A program made the translations under genes and the position numbers. From NCBI RefSeq assembly GCF_003033885.1, contig NZ_CP024081.1, forward strand, positions 3,906,554 through 3,970,553: DNA of 64,000 nt, written 5' to 3'. This stretch comes from Pseudomonas rhizophila. Its GTDB lineage: Bacteria; Pseudomonadota; Gammaproteobacteria; Pseudomonadales; Pseudomonadaceae. The notes beneath the pieces were generated by a model that worked only from the letters and a program-made list of their open reading frames with translations, ran no database searches and was not told where the DNA came from. The stretch's first letter is position 1; each line of letters starts with the position of its first letter. Shown here in pieces: positions 42,808 through 51,514 of the stretch.

Positions 42808-44682
42808 CTAGTTCGCCCGCAGGATCGACAGATCTTCGCCGCAATACAGCGCCTCGACTTTCGCCGCGCGCCATTGCAACACCGCCCGTTGGTTGATCGA
42901 GCCCTTGTCGGTGATTTCACCACGATCGATGGAGGGCGGCTCATCGAGCAAGGCAATCCACTCTACGCGGCTGGCGTTGCCGCTCGCCTCGCGGTTAAGA
43001 CGTTGCAGCCAATCGGCAAACCACTGGCGTACCGGTGGGCTGGCCAAGACCTCGGCATCGCTGGCGCTCGGGGACAGGCCTGACAAGCGTCGGCATTCAG
43101 CCAGCCGTGGGAACACCAGCGCGCCCAGGCACTCGCGATCCGGCGCGGTCACCACCAGGTCCTGGACATACGGGGTCCCCTCCAGCACCGCTCGGTTGCG
43201 CAGCGGCCCGACACTGACGAACACCCCGGAGGACAGCTTGAAGTCCTCGGCTATCCGTCCGTCAAACATCAGGCCCAATTGCGGGTCATGGGGATCGGCC
43301 AACTTGATCGCATCGCCCGAACAGTAAAAACCGTCTTCGTCGAACACCTCAGCGGTCTGCTGCGGCGAGCGCCAGTAGCCGGGCATGATGTGCGGTCCGC
43401 GGAAGCGCCCTTCGAACTTGCCGTCCACCGGCACCAGCCGTACCTCGCAGCCGGGTGCCGGCAAGCCGATGTAACCGGCCATGGACAACGGCCCGGTGGT
43501 AAAAGTGCAGGACGGCGACGCCTCCGTCATGCCCAGCCCGGCCATCATGCGAATGCGTTCGCCGCAATGCTGTTCGGCGACCTTGTCGAGCCGATCCCAA
43601 GTACTTTGGGACAGACCCGCTGCCGCAAAAAAGAACAGACTGATGCGCTCGAAGAACCGCTCGCGCAACTCGCCGTCCTGCTCCAGGGCACTGACCAACT
43701 CTTCCCAACCTTTGGGCACGGTCAGGTACGCAGTGGGAGAAATCTCCTTGAGGTTGCGCAAAGTTTCGGCGAAGCCCTGGGCGGTGGGCTTGCCGTCGTC
43801 CAGGTAAAACGTGCCGCCGTTGTACAACACGATGCCGACGTTGTGACTGCCACCGAATGTGTGGTTCCACGGCAACCAATCCACCAATACCGGCGGCGCT
43901 TCACCGAACACCGGAAAGGTCTGCAACAGCATTTGCTGATTGGCGCAGAGCATGCGTTGGGTAGTGATCACAGCCTTGGGCAGCTTGGTGGAGCCCGAGG
44001 TGAAGAGAAACTTGGCAATGCTGTCCGGTCCGGTGGCGGCAAAGGCCCGCTCGGCCTCAATACCACCGGGTTGCGCCAGCAGGCTGGCAAAGCTTGCCCT
44101 GGACCTTGCGGCCATTTCCCCGCGCACTGTGATCAAGGGGATGTCCGCCGGCAGCACCGCATTGATCGCCCGCTCAAACGGCGCGGCCTCGCTGACAAAC
44201 ACCAGCCCCGGCTGCAACAAATCGCAAACGTGCCGCAGCTTGGCGAAATCCTGGGACAGCAACGAATAGGCCGGCGACACCGGGCAATAGGGAATCCCAG
44301 CGTACATCGCGCCAAGGGCCATTTGCAGGTGCTCGATGTCATTACCCGATAGCAGCGCCAGGGGCTTTTCGGCTGACAGGCCATAGCTCAACAAACCTTG
44401 AGCGATGGCCCGCACGCTGTCGAGCATCTGGGCATAGCTGACTCGACGCCAGTCCCCGCCCGCCTGGCGGGCTGCAATAAAGGTCTGTTGCGGGCGCACC
44501 TCGGCCCAATGCACCAGGCGATCAAGCAAGCGCGTCGGCAACGCAGCCAACGGCTCCAGGGAGCGCATGTGCAGGATGCCCTGCTCTTCTCTGACTTCAA
44601 CGGCTGGATGACCAATCGACACCTGGCGATAGCGCCCGGGGCCGGCTCGGGAGGACGATCTGAACTCAACACTCACGTACAT
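42808..44682 (-). CDS. fcs: Feruloyl-CoA synthetase
   Basis: A 624-residue AMP-forming ligase. The adenylate P-loop is FLFTSGSTKLPKAVITTQRM, followed by DWLPWNHTFGGSHN, MAGLGMTEASPSCTF and the hinge/lid LMFDGRIAEDFKLSSGVFVS. WNHTFGGSHN and the LSSGVFV ending are typical of Pseudomonas Fcs and separate it from general acyl-CoA ligases. It converts ferulate (also p-coumarate and caffeate) to the CoA thioester. ATG 44682 has GGAGG only two bases before it; ATG 44691 is a close in-frame alternative. It follows vdh on the same strand and belongs to the ech-vdh-fcs route. Confidence 0.92.
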   Translation of the reverse strand: MYVSVEFRSSSRAGPGRYRQVSIGHPAVEVREEQGILHMRSLEPLAALPTRLLDRLVHWAEVRPQQTFIAARQAGGDWRRVSYAQMLDSVRAIAQGLLSYGLSAEKPLALLSGNDIEHLQMALGAMYAGIPYCPVSPAYSLLSQDFAKLRHVCDLLQPGLVFVSEAAPFERAINAVLPADIPLITVRGEMAARSRASFASLLAQPGGIEAERAFAATGPDSIAKFLFTSGSTKLPKAVITTQRMLCANQQMLLQTFPVFGEAPPVLVDWLPWNHTFGGSHNVGIVLYNGGTFYLDDGKPTAQGFAETLRNLKEISPTAYLTVPKGWEELVSALEQDGELRERFFERISLFFFAAAGLSQSTWDRLDKVAEQHCGERIRMMAGLGMTEASPSCTFTTGPLSMAGYIGLPAPGCEVRLVPVDGKFEGRFRGPHIMPGYWRSPQQTAEVFDEDGFYCSGDAIKLADPHDPQLGLMFDGRIAEDFKLSSGVFVSVGPLRNRAVLEGTPYVQDLVVTAPDRECLGALVFPRLAECRRLSGLSPSASDAEVLASPPVRQWFADWLQRLNREASGNASRVEWIALLDEPPSIDRGEITDKGSINQRAVLQWRAAKVEALYCGEDLSILRAN

Positions 44683-44819
44683 TTCCTCCATCAAGGCACG
44701 CCGAACCCGCGCGAAGCGAGCGGAGCGTGGCAGCATCTGGCTGCGGCCTTGTTATTGTTATGTCTGGCCTGCATCGGGCCGGCGATGTCCACGCGCCGCC
44801 GCCCGCAATGCGACGGATA

Positions 44820-46268
44820 TCAGATCGGGTAATGCCGGGCGCCGTTCTGCATCGTCACCCAGCGCAACTGGGTGAAATGCTCGATGGACGCCTTGCCGCC
44901 AAAACTGCCGTAACCGCTGGACTTGACTCCACCGAAGGGCATCTGCGCCTCGTCGTGCACGGTCGGACCATTGATGTGGCAGATGCCCGACTCGACCCGT
45001 TGGGCCAAAGCCAACGCCCGAGTGGTATCGCGGCTGAAAATGGCTGCCGAAAGGCCGAACTCGGAGTCGTTGGCCAGGCGCAACAAGGCTTCGTCGCCTT
45101 CACCACGCAGCAACACGGCCACCGGACCGAAAGACTCTTCGCGGTACAGGCGCATGTCTGGAGTGACGCCGTCGAGCAAGGTCGGCTGCAGAATGCTGCC
45201 GTCCAGTTGCCCTCCCGCCACCAGCGTCGCGCCTTTGGCCAAGGCATCGTCGATCAACCCCTTGATACGCTGGCCGGCACTGACGTCTACCAGCGAACCC
45301 AATACCGAATCACCGGCCGCAGGATCACCGGCACGCAAGGTGGCGATCTTGGCGCTCAGCCGGGAAACAAAGGCATCGGCCACGCTGGCATCGACGATCA
45401 GCCGCTCGGTGGACATGCAAATCTGCCCCTGATTGAAGTACGCCCCGAAGGCGGCAGCTTCTACCGCTGCATCCAAGTCAGCGTCATCCAGCACCAGCAA
45501 CGGCGCCTTGCCGCCCAGTTCCAGTAATGCCGGCTTGAGGTGGCGCGCCGATAGTTCGCCAACGATGCGCCCGACATGGGTCGAGCCGGTGAAATTGACA
45601 CGGCGTACCGCCGGGTTGGCGATCAGCCGCGCGACAATGGCCGGCGCATCTGCCGGGGCATTGCAGATGACATTGACCACGCCATCGCCCAGTCCGGCGT
45701 CCTGCAATACCTGGCCAATCAAGCGGTGCACCGCCGGGCTGATTTCAGAAGCCTTGAGCACCACGGTGTTGCCGCAGGCCAGAGGCATGGCGATGGCGCG
45801 GGTGGCGAGAATCACCGGGGCATTCCACGGCGCGATACCCAGCACCACACCACACGGCTGACGCAGGGCCATGGCGAAACTACCAGGCACATCCGAAGGA
45901 ATGATTTCGCCATTGATCTGGGTGGTCATGGACGCGGCTTCGCGCAGCATATTCGCCGCCAGATGCACGTTGAAACCGTACCAGTTGGCCATGGCGCCCG
46001 TCTCGCCGGCAGCGGCGATGAACTCGCCAGTGCGCGCCTGCAATTGCTCGGCGGCACGCAGCAGACGCGTGCGTCGCTCATTGGGCGCCAGCGCTGCCCA
46101 GGCGGGAAACGCAGCTTGCGCGGCGGCCACGGCGGCGTCGGCATCCTCCAGCGTGGCAGCCGCCACACGGGAGACCACTTCACCGGTTACCGGATTGCAA
46201 CGCTCGAAAGTCCGACCGTCACGGGCGGGGCACGACTGGCCGCCGATCAACAGGGGCACGTCCAGCAT
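44820..46268 (-). CDS. vdh: Vanillin dehydrogenase
   Basis: A 482-residue aldehyde dehydrogenase. The NAD fold motif is VNFTGSTHVGRIVGE, the general-base Glu lies in LLELGGKAPLLVL (about 250), and the catalytic Cys is C284 in FNQGQICMSTERLI. It oxidises vanillin released by Ech to vanillate. GAGGA lies seven bases before ATG 46268. The length and the order ech, vdh, fcs are as in P. fluorescens and P. putida. It sits 106 bases after ech and 137 before fcs, so one transcript or internal promoters are both possible. Confidence 0.93.
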   Translation of the reverse strand: MLDVPLLIGGQSCPARDGRTFERCNPVTGEVVSRVAAATLEDADAAVAAAQAAFPAWAALAPNERRTRLLRAAEQLQARTGEFIAAAGETGAMANWYGFNVHLAANMLREAASMTTQINGEIIPSDVPGSFAMALRQPCGVVLGIAPWNAPVILATRAIAMPLACGNTVVLKASEISPAVHRLIGQVLQDAGLGDGVVNVICNAPADAPAIVARLIANPAVRRVNFTGSTHVGRIVGELSARHLKPALLELGGKAPLLVLDDADLDAAVEAAAFGAYFNQGQICMSTERLIVDASVADAFVSRLSAKIATLRAGDPAAGDSVLGSLVDVSAGQRIKGLIDDALAKGATLVAGGQLDGSILQPTLLDGVTPDMRLYREESFGPVAVLLRGEGDEALLRLANDSEFGLSAAIFSRDTTRALALAQRVESGICHINGPTVHDEAQMPFGGVKSSGYGSFGGKASIEHFTQLRWVTMQNGARHYPI

Positions 46269-46374
46269 GGTGATTCCTCTTTATTGTCTTTATAGGGAAC
46301 ACATTCACAGTAGCGCCAAGGGCTTTTGAACAACAGCCTGCGGGCGCAGGATAGACACCCGCCGCGCCGTCGTC

Positions 46375-47205
46375 TCAGCGCTTGTAGGTCTGCAACCCCG
46401 GCTTGATGCTCTTGTCGTCGAGGAACTGCTTCATCCCCTGCTCGCGACCACCCTCGGTGTCGAGCAGGCGCGACTGATCGAGCTTGGCGTACAGGTAATC
46501 CTCATTCTGCTCCCAGGTCAGTTCGCGGCAGCGTTTGAACCCGTGCTTGGCTGCTCGCAACACCACCGGGTTTTTCTCCAGCAGGTTACGCGCCAGCTCA
46601 ACGGTGACTTCGCGCAGTTGCGCCAGGGGCACGCTTTCGTTGACCAGTCCCATCTCGGCGGCTTTCTGCCCGCCAAAGGTTTTGCCGGTCATGATGTAAT
46701 ACAGCGACTGGCGATGGCCCACGGTATCAGCCATGGCCTTGCTGACCAGATTACCGGGCGGGATGCCCCAGTTGATTTCCGAAAGGCCGAAGGTCGCCTC
46801 GTCAGCGCAGATCGCCAGGTCACACGCCACCAGCGGGCTGAAGCCGCCACCGAAGCACCAGCCATTGACCATCGCAATGGTCGGCTTGGCGTACATGCGC
46901 AGCAGTTTCCATTGCCACTGGGAGGCTTCGCGACGGATTTTTTCTTGCAGGATTTCAGGCCCGGCATCTACTTCGCGGAAATACTCCTTGAGGTCCATGC
47001 CGGCCGTCCAGGCATCACCGGCCCCGGTCAGCACCAGTACACCGGCGGCCGGGTCCTGCTCCAGGGTTTCCAGCACGTCGATCATCTCGCGATTGAGCGT
47101 CGGACTCATGGCGTTGCGTTTTTCCGGACGATTGAGGGTGACCCAGGCAATGCCTTCCTCGATATCGACCTTGACCGTTTTCCAGCGACCTTCGTAATTG
47201 CTCAT
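46375..47205 (-). CDS. ech: Feruloyl-CoA hydratase/lyase (p-hydroxycinnamoyl-CoA hydratase/lyase)
   Basis: A 276-residue crotonase-fold enzyme, the same length as the characterised Pseudomonas enzyme. Crotonase blocks are WVTLNRPEKRNAMSPTLNRE, VLVLTGAGDAWTAGMDLKEY, VNGWCFGGGFSPLVACDLAI and FGLSEINWGIPPGNLVSKAM. It hydrates feruloyl-CoA and splits it to vanillin and acetyl-CoA. ATG 47205 is chosen because the known family start is MSNYEGRWKTV. It is divergent from a MarR gene, and an inverted repeat 57-75 bases upstream probably mediates control. Confidence 0.95.
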   Translation of the reverse strand: MSNYEGRWKTVKVDIEEGIAWVTLNRPEKRNAMSPTLNREMIDVLETLEQDPAAGVLVLTGAGDAWTAGMDLKEYFREVDAGPEILQEKIRREASQWQWKLLRMYAKPTIAMVNGWCFGGGFSPLVACDLAICADEATFGLSEINWGIPPGNLVSKAMADTVGHRQSLYYIMTGKTFGGQKAAEMGLVNESVPLAQLREVTVELARNLLEKNPVVLRAAKHGFKRCRELTWEQNEDYLYAKLDQSRLLDTEGGREQGMKQFLDDKSIKPGLQTYKR

Positions 47206-47261
47206 GGCGGGCGTGCTCTCTTGTTCTTGGCTGAAGATGAGCAAAAATTAAACTCGAAAAC

Positions 47262-47280
47262 TAGTTATGTCAATTAACTA
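47262..47280. promoter_or_regulatory. Inverted repeat in the ech/marR gap, probable MarR operator
   Basis: TAGTTA-N7-TAACTA is a perfect 6-bp inverted repeat in the AT-rich gap between ech and the divergent MarR gene. MarR proteins of hydroxycinnamate clusters (FerC/FerR/CouR type) typically repress from such sites and are relieved by the CoA thioester. Confidence 0.6.
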
Positions 47281-47421
47281 TTAATCCATTTATCTGTATT
47301 TTTCCCAACGGACAGGACAAAGCGACAAATCACGATTTCGATATCCACCATAGCCATCGCGCTTCAACCTCGGCAAAATGGATAGCCTTGTTAATCACTC
47401 ACCTTGAGGATGCTCCCTCCG

Positions 47422-47910
47422 ATGGCCAAGTCTTCCAAGCTTGCCGAACCCGCCGAGCCCCAGGCCAGCGGTACCGACGCACAGGCCCCGCTGGACTCCG
47501 CGCTGGATGATCTGATCGGTTACGCCCTGCGTCGCGCCCAGTTGAAACTGTTCCAGAACCTGATCGGTCGACTCGCCATCCACGATCTGCGGCCCGCCCA
47601 ATTTTCGGCCCTGGCGATCATCGACCAGAACCCCGGCCTGATGCAGACCGATCTGGCCAAGGCCCTGTCGATCGAACCGCCGCAAGTCGTGCCCCTGTTG
47701 AACAAGCTGGAAAGCCGGGCACTGGCCGTGCGGGTGCGGTGCAAGCCCGACAAACGCTCCTACGGGATATTCCTGAGCAAAACCGGCGAAACCCTGCTCA
47801 AGGAACTCAAGCAAATCGCCGCACAGAGCGACCTGGACTCCACCTCAACGCTTGACGGTGCCGAGCGCGAAGAATTGCTGCGCCTGCTCAAGAAGGTTTA
47901 CCAGGCATAG
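47422..47910 (+). CDS. MarR family transcriptional regulator (hydroxycinnamate cluster)
   Basis: A 162-residue winged-helix repressor with the MarR core: LRPAQFSALAIIDQNPGLMQ, DLAKALSIEPPQVVPLLNKL (recognition helix) and the wing RCKPDKRSYGIFLSKTG. It is divergent from ech, the position occupied by the feruloyl-CoA-responsive MarR repressors of other ferulate clusters, so that role is likely. The start is uncertain: ATG 47422 is chosen, with ATG 47410 and TTG 47404 in the same frame. Confidence 0.88.
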   Translation: MAKSSKLAEPAEPQASGTDAQAPLDSALDDLIGYALRRAQLKLFQNLIGRLAIHDLRPAQFSALAIIDQNPGLMQTDLAKALSIEPPQVVPLLNKLESRALAVRVRCKPDKRSYGIFLSKTGETLLKELKQIAAQSDLDSTSTLDGAEREELLRLLKKVYQA

Positions 47911-47967
47911 AAAAACGGGCGCCAGCGTTTACAATCGCCGCCTTCTCCTACTACCCAAGGAATCGCC

Positions 47968-48531
47968 ATGTCCGGGCTTGAACTGTTTGCCGCAGCCCTC
48001 GGCGTGATTGCTGTCTGGTTGACCGTCAAGCAGAACCCCTGGTGCTGGCCGATCGGCCTGGTCATGGTGCTGCTCTATAGCTGGATCTTCTTCGAAGTGA
48101 AGCTGTACTCGGACATGTTGCTGCAGTGTGTCTACGCCGTACTGCAACTCTATGGCTGGTACCAATGGACTCGTGCGGGGCAGCATCATGAGGGGCGACA
48201 AATCACCCGTCTGGGCGCGCCTTCAGTATTGCGTGGCCTGGCGGTCGGCGCGGCAGGCAGCCTGATGCTGGGTGCTGCCATGGCGCACTGGACCGACGCC
48301 GCCCAGCCCTGGCTCGACGCTGCACTCACCGGCTTCAGTCTCGTGGCGCAGTGGTGGATGGCGCAAAAACGCGTGCAATGCTGGCCGTTGTGGATCGCCC
48401 TGGACATCATCTTCGTGGGCTTGTTCATCTACAAGGACCTGTACCTGACCGCTGCGCTCTACGCTTTGTTCACGCTGTTGGCCGTACAAGGCTGGCGCGA
48501 ATGGCGCGCCGACCCGGTCCTGCGCACATGA
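47968..48531 (+). CDS. pnuC: Nicotinamide riboside transporter
   Basis: A 187-residue membrane protein with six to seven hydrophobic helices and PnuC motifs: WLTVKQNPWCWPIGLVMVLL near the N-terminus, LQLYGWYQW in the middle, and LWIALDIIFVGLFIYKDLYL near the end. It brings nicotinamide riboside into the cell by facilitated diffusion, trapped by phosphorylation. The next gene, a NadR-like kinase, overlaps its stop by four bases and would supply that phosphorylation. Confidence 0.93.
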   Translation: MSGLELFAAALGVIAVWLTVKQNPWCWPIGLVMVLLYSWIFFEVKLYSDMLLQCVYAVLQLYGWYQWTRAGQHHEGRQITRLGAPSVLRGLAVGAAGSLMLGAAMAHWTDAAQPWLDAALTGFSLVAQWWMAQKRVQCWPLWIALDIIFVGLFIYKDLYLTAALYALFTLLAVQGWREWRADPVLRT

Positions 48532-49052
48532 AGGTGATGGTGCTCACCGGCCCGGAGTCCAGCGGCAAGAGCTGGCTGGCGGCGCAGTTGCAGGAGCACT
48601 TCGGCGGCTTGCGGGTGGACGAATACGTTCGCCACTTCATGGAGCAGAATCCGCGTGAGACCCGCCTGTCGGACATCACCGATATCGCCGCAGGACAGTT
48701 GGCCTGGGAAGACGCAGCCCGCGCCGGTAAACCACCGTTGTTGATCCTCGACACCCACCTGTTGAGCAACATCCTCTGGAGCCAAACCCTGTTCGGCGAC
48801 TGCCCAAGCTGGCTGGAGCCGGCCTTGCTGGCCCGCCATTACGACTTGCACCTGCTGCTGAGCCCGCAACAGGTCGAATGGACGGGCGACGGCCTGCGCT
48901 GCCAACCCGAACTGGAAGACCGAATGAGGTTTTTCGAGGCTATCGAGCAATGGCTGGTTCGGCATCAGCAACCCTTCCAGGTTATTGAAGGCGATTGGGC
49001 GCAACGTCGGGAACGGGTGTTTGCAACCGTGACTCGACTGCTCCAAGCCTGA
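48528..49052 (+). CDS. NadR-like ATP-binding protein (ribosylnicotinamide kinase type)
   Basis: A 174-residue P-loop protein: Walker A GPESSGKSWLAAQL at the N-terminus, then VDEYVRHFMEQNPRETRL and a Walker-B-like LLILDTHLLSNILW. This matches the C-terminal kinase domain of NadR (AAA_28 group) without its adenylyltransferase domain. The four-base overlap with pnuC suggests it phosphorylates the imported nicotinamide riboside. ATG 48528 is chosen; the frame is open upstream but inside pnuC. Confidence 0.85.
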   Translation: MKVMVLTGPESSGKSWLAAQLQEHFGGLRVDEYVRHFMEQNPRETRLSDITDIAAGQLAWEDAARAGKPPLLILDTHLLSNILWSQTLFGDCPSWLEPALLARHYDLHLLLSPQQVEWTGDGLRCQPELEDRMRFFEAIEQWLVRHQQPFQVIEGDWAQRRERVFATVTRLLQA

Positions 49053-49074
49053 TTTACCCCTCTGTTTGTACCAC

Positions 49075-49159
49075 TCTTGAAACACCCCAGTCGTGGCAAA
49101 CCCGGCTCCAGAGCACTTCGATGGTTTTTCCAGTGCCTTTGTCAGGTTCTTGAAACACC
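49075..49159. promoter_or_regulatory. Two 12-bp direct repeats, candidate enhancer sites for the fap promoter
   Basis: TCTTGAAACACC occurs exactly twice, at 49075-49086 and 49148-49159, 73 bases apart (about seven helical turns). The two copies lie about 215 and 145 bases before the -24 element of the fap promoter, the usual distance for sigma-54 activator sites. They take up much of the 320-bp gap 49053-49372, which contains no gene. Confidence 0.55.
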
Positions 49160-49300
49160 TGCTTGCGAAGCCTTGAACCAGAGCCAAGCGATAGCGCCCG
49201 GCCATTAGCCTCTATCGGCATGTCTCACGGATGAAACAGGTGCTGGGCGAAACTCCCCTTAAATATAGCAACCCATTGAATTTGATAGATTTTTTATAAC

Positions 49301-49316
49301 CGGCACAACACCTGCT
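49301..49316 (+). promoter_or_regulatory. Sigma-54 (-24/-12) promoter of the fap operon
   Basis: CGGCACAACACCTGCT matches the TGGCAC-N5-TTGCW pattern with GG and GC exactly 10 bases apart (49302-49303 and 49314-49315). Transcription would start near 49327, leaving a 45-base leader before fapA. A gene for a sigma-54 activator lies just after fapF. Confidence 0.7.
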
Positions 49317-49372
49317 CTTCCTCCTTCGCAACGCTGGACCAAGGCCAGCCCACCGAAGAAGGAATCGATGCC

Positions 49373-49822
49373 GTGGGGACTTTCAATAGAAGCTTGACCT
49401 GCCTGCTGTTGATCGGCTGCGCCGCTGGCGCGACGTTCAGCCTCCCTGTGCAGGCCGAGGGCAACGGCGTCATTGTGCTCACCCGTGACGTACAGCCCGT
49501 TCATATCGGTCGCAACGGTGGCAAAGACCCCTACCCGAGCACCGTCAACGCCAACCCATCTGATCGAGTCAATCAAGCGACCGCCAGCATCGAGCTGAGC
49601 GACGGCGAATTCGCCAGCGTCGCCAGCGGCTCGTCGATCCGCAACGCCGTCAACCCGAACAACACCGGCGTACAAGGTCTGAACATCGTGACCAACCCCA
49701 ACGGCTTGCCGGGCATGCGCGCCGGTCACGGTGGCGGCAACGGTGGTGCCATCTCCGGCACGATCAACCGCTCGCTGAGTTCAGGGCTGGCCCCGCTGGG
49801 CCGGCTGGCCGGAGGTCAGTGA
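49373..49822 (+). CDS. fapA: Fap amyloid chaperone-like protein FapA
   Basis: A 149-residue exported protein, first gene of the functional-amyloid operon. The signal peptide is LTCLLLIGCAAGATFSLPVQ. The mature part is hydrophilic and Asn/Gly-rich (ASIELSDGEFASVASGSSIR, NPNNTGVQGLNIVTNPNGLP), as in other FapA proteins, which influence how FapB and FapC are distributed in the fibril and may protect them in the periplasm. The start is GTG 49373, with AAGGAA about ten bases upstream; the ATG at 49368 is out of frame. fapB begins one base after its stop. Confidence 0.9.
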   Translation: MGTFNRSLTCLLLIGCAAGATFSLPVQAEGNGVIVLTRDVQPVHIGRNGGKDPYPSTVNANPSDRVNQATASIELSDGEFASVASGSSIRNAVNPNNTGVQGLNIVTNPNGLPGMRAGHGGGNGGAISGTINRSLSSGLAPLGRLAGGQ

Positions 49823-49823
49823 C

Positions 49824-50402
49824 ATGAAGCCAACCCTGTTTCTGCTTGCCCTGCTCGGCTCGTCCACCGCGTTCGCCGATCCGGGCGCGGCGGTGATCAG
49901 CACTGCCAATCTGCAGGATTCCGGCAGCCGCTATACCGGCAACTTCAACGTCAACCAGGCCGCTGGCGATCAGACCCAGCAGACCAACACCCGGGCCATC
50001 GCCATCGGCACTCACGCCCAGGCCACCACTGTCGTGCGTCAACGACTGGACACCGCGGCCGACCCGTCGATGAACGCAACGGCCCGCATCGGCGGCAGCT
50101 CATTTAGCAACGGCAACGGAGTACTGGGCGTGAACCAGTCCGCCGGGGCCAACAACCAGATGGCCAATGTCATGCGGGTGGGCATCAGTGCCCGGCCGCA
50201 GAGCATCGACGATAGCGCCCTTTCTCAACAGAACGTGGCGTTGTTACCAAACTCAGGAGCAACTGGCACCCCAACCGGCAGTCGCCAGGTCGTCACCAGC
50301 GACCAGGCCTTCACCGGCAGCCGAGGGGTTATCCAGGTGAACCAGAGTGCCGGGGTGGGGAACCGCATGGCTAACACCCTGAGCATCCGGGTCGCTGACT
50401 GA
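49824..50402 (+). CDS. fapB: Minor amyloid subunit, probable nucleator FapB
   Basis: A 192-residue secreted protein: signal peptide LFLLALLGSSTAFA, then imperfect repeats with the Fap amyloid core pattern (NFNVNQAAGDQTQQTNTRAI, VLGVNQSAGANNQMANVMRV, VIQVNQSAGVGNRMANTLSI). FapB has the same repeat type as FapC and is thought to seed its polymerisation outside the cell. It follows fapA directly and precedes fapC by 63 bases. Confidence 0.93.
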   Translation: MKPTLFLLALLGSSTAFADPGAAVISTANLQDSGSRYTGNFNVNQAAGDQTQQTNTRAIAIGTHAQATTVVRQRLDTAADPSMNATARIGGSSFSNGNGVLGVNQSAGANNQMANVMRVGISARPQSIDDSALSQQNVALLPNSGATGTPTGSRQVVTSDQAFTGSRGVIQVNQSAGVGNRMANTLSIRVAD

Positions 50403-50465
50403 CCCGAAAAACGTGGGCATAAGAAAGTACTGACACTTAACCAACGACACGCAAGGAGAAACACC

Positions 50466-51449
50466 ATGAAACCAACAATGGCACTTAAACCATTGGTTTT
50501 CGCTCTCGCCGCTGTCATGGCAATGGCTGCACAGGCTGATGGAAACGGACGTGGCAACGGGCACGGCAACGGGCATGGCAATCACGGTCCGCAAGGTCCG
50601 TCGTTTGAACAACTGCTTTCGATCACCGCCGGGGCTAGCGCGACCGTGATGGATGAGCAGAACAGCGACGGCAACGTGGTGACCAACCAGGCCACCCGCA
50701 ACACGGCTGAAGCCGCTGACTCGCTCAATGGCAGCAACGGCAATATGGGCGCCAACATCGCCGCCGGCGATGGCAACCAGCAGGACAACGCCGCCGCCAT
50801 CGCCACCGCTGACGAAGCATTCATCTTCGGCTCGGCGGTCGCGACCTCCAGCGCCATGCAGGTCAATAACAATAACTACGTCAAAAACAACTCGACCCGA
50901 AACAACGCCTCGCTCACCAATGCGGGCAACAATGGCTCCGGCAACATCGGCATCAACGTGACGGCCGGCAACTTCAACCAACAGAAAAACAACCTGGCCA
51001 TCGCTGTATCGGGCGGACGTGTCGCAGAAGCCGCAGCCTCGGCCGATCAGTCTTCCACCGGCCTTGTGGTCGACAACAAGGGCGTACGGACCTACAAGAC
51101 CGACACCCTCACCAGCACCTACGCTGCTTCCGGCACCTTCAAGGCCAAAGGCACCGGCACCGTCGAAGACGACGACCATGGCGGCTGGGGCAACAGAGGC
51201 GGCTACGGCGGCGGTCACGATGACGACAAGTTCAAGTTCTCCGCCGTGGGCACTTTCGAACTGGCCGGCAGCAACACTCAACAAGTGCTGACCCGCGATG
51301 GCTGGAAAAACCCTGTCATCAACAACGCGACCATGACCAACTCCATGAACGGCTTCTCCGGTAACGGCGGCGCCAACGTGTCGGCGGGCGTGGGCAACCA
51401 GCAAAGCAACTCGCTGTCCATTTCGGCCGGTTGCAGGGCTTGCATGTAA
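50466..51449 (+). CDS. fapC: Major functional-amyloid fibril subunit FapC
   Basis: A 327-residue secreted fibril protein. A signal peptide (to about residue 24) is followed by a Gly/His/Asn segment (RGNGHGNGHGNHGPQGP). Three imperfect amyloid repeats, each with the N-x-x-A-G-x-x-N-Q-Q core, come next: NIAAGDGNQQDNAAAI, NVTAGNFNQQKNNLAI and NVSAGVGNQQSNSLSI. Linkers separate them, the second being rich in Asp, Gly and His (EDDDHGGWGNRGGYGGGHDD). It ends in the conserved C-x-x-C motif (GCRACM). FapC forms the bulk of the extracellular amyloid that stiffens biofilm. A perfect hairpin follows its stop codon. Confidence 0.95.
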   Translation: MKPTMALKPLVFALAAVMAMAAQADGNGRGNGHGNGHGNHGPQGPSFEQLLSITAGASATVMDEQNSDGNVVTNQATRNTAEAADSLNGSNGNMGANIAAGDGNQQDNAAAIATADEAFIFGSAVATSSAMQVNNNNYVKNNSTRNNASLTNAGNNGSGNIGINVTAGNFNQQKNNLAIAVSGGRVAEAAASADQSSTGLVVDNKGVRTYKTDTLTSTYAASGTFKAKGTGTVEDDDHGGWGNRGGYGGGHDDDKFKFSAVGTFELAGSNTQQVLTRDGWKNPVINNATMTNSMNGFSGNGGANVSAGVGNQQSNSLSISAGCRACM

Positions 51450-51462
51450 GCGCGATCGAAAC

Positions 51463-51484
51463 GAAGCCCCGGAAACGGGGCTTC
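51463..51484 (+). terminator. Hairpin after fapC (partial terminator or mRNA stabiliser)
   Basis: GAAGCCCCG-GAAA-CGGGGCTTC is a perfect 9-bp stem with a stable GNRA-type loop, followed by only three T. It sits 13 bases after the fapC stop and inside the operon. It could leave fapABC transcript in excess over fapDEF. Confidence 0.75.
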
Positions 51485-51514
51485 TTTCCCAGGTGTGCAT
51501 AAGGCGTATCGATC

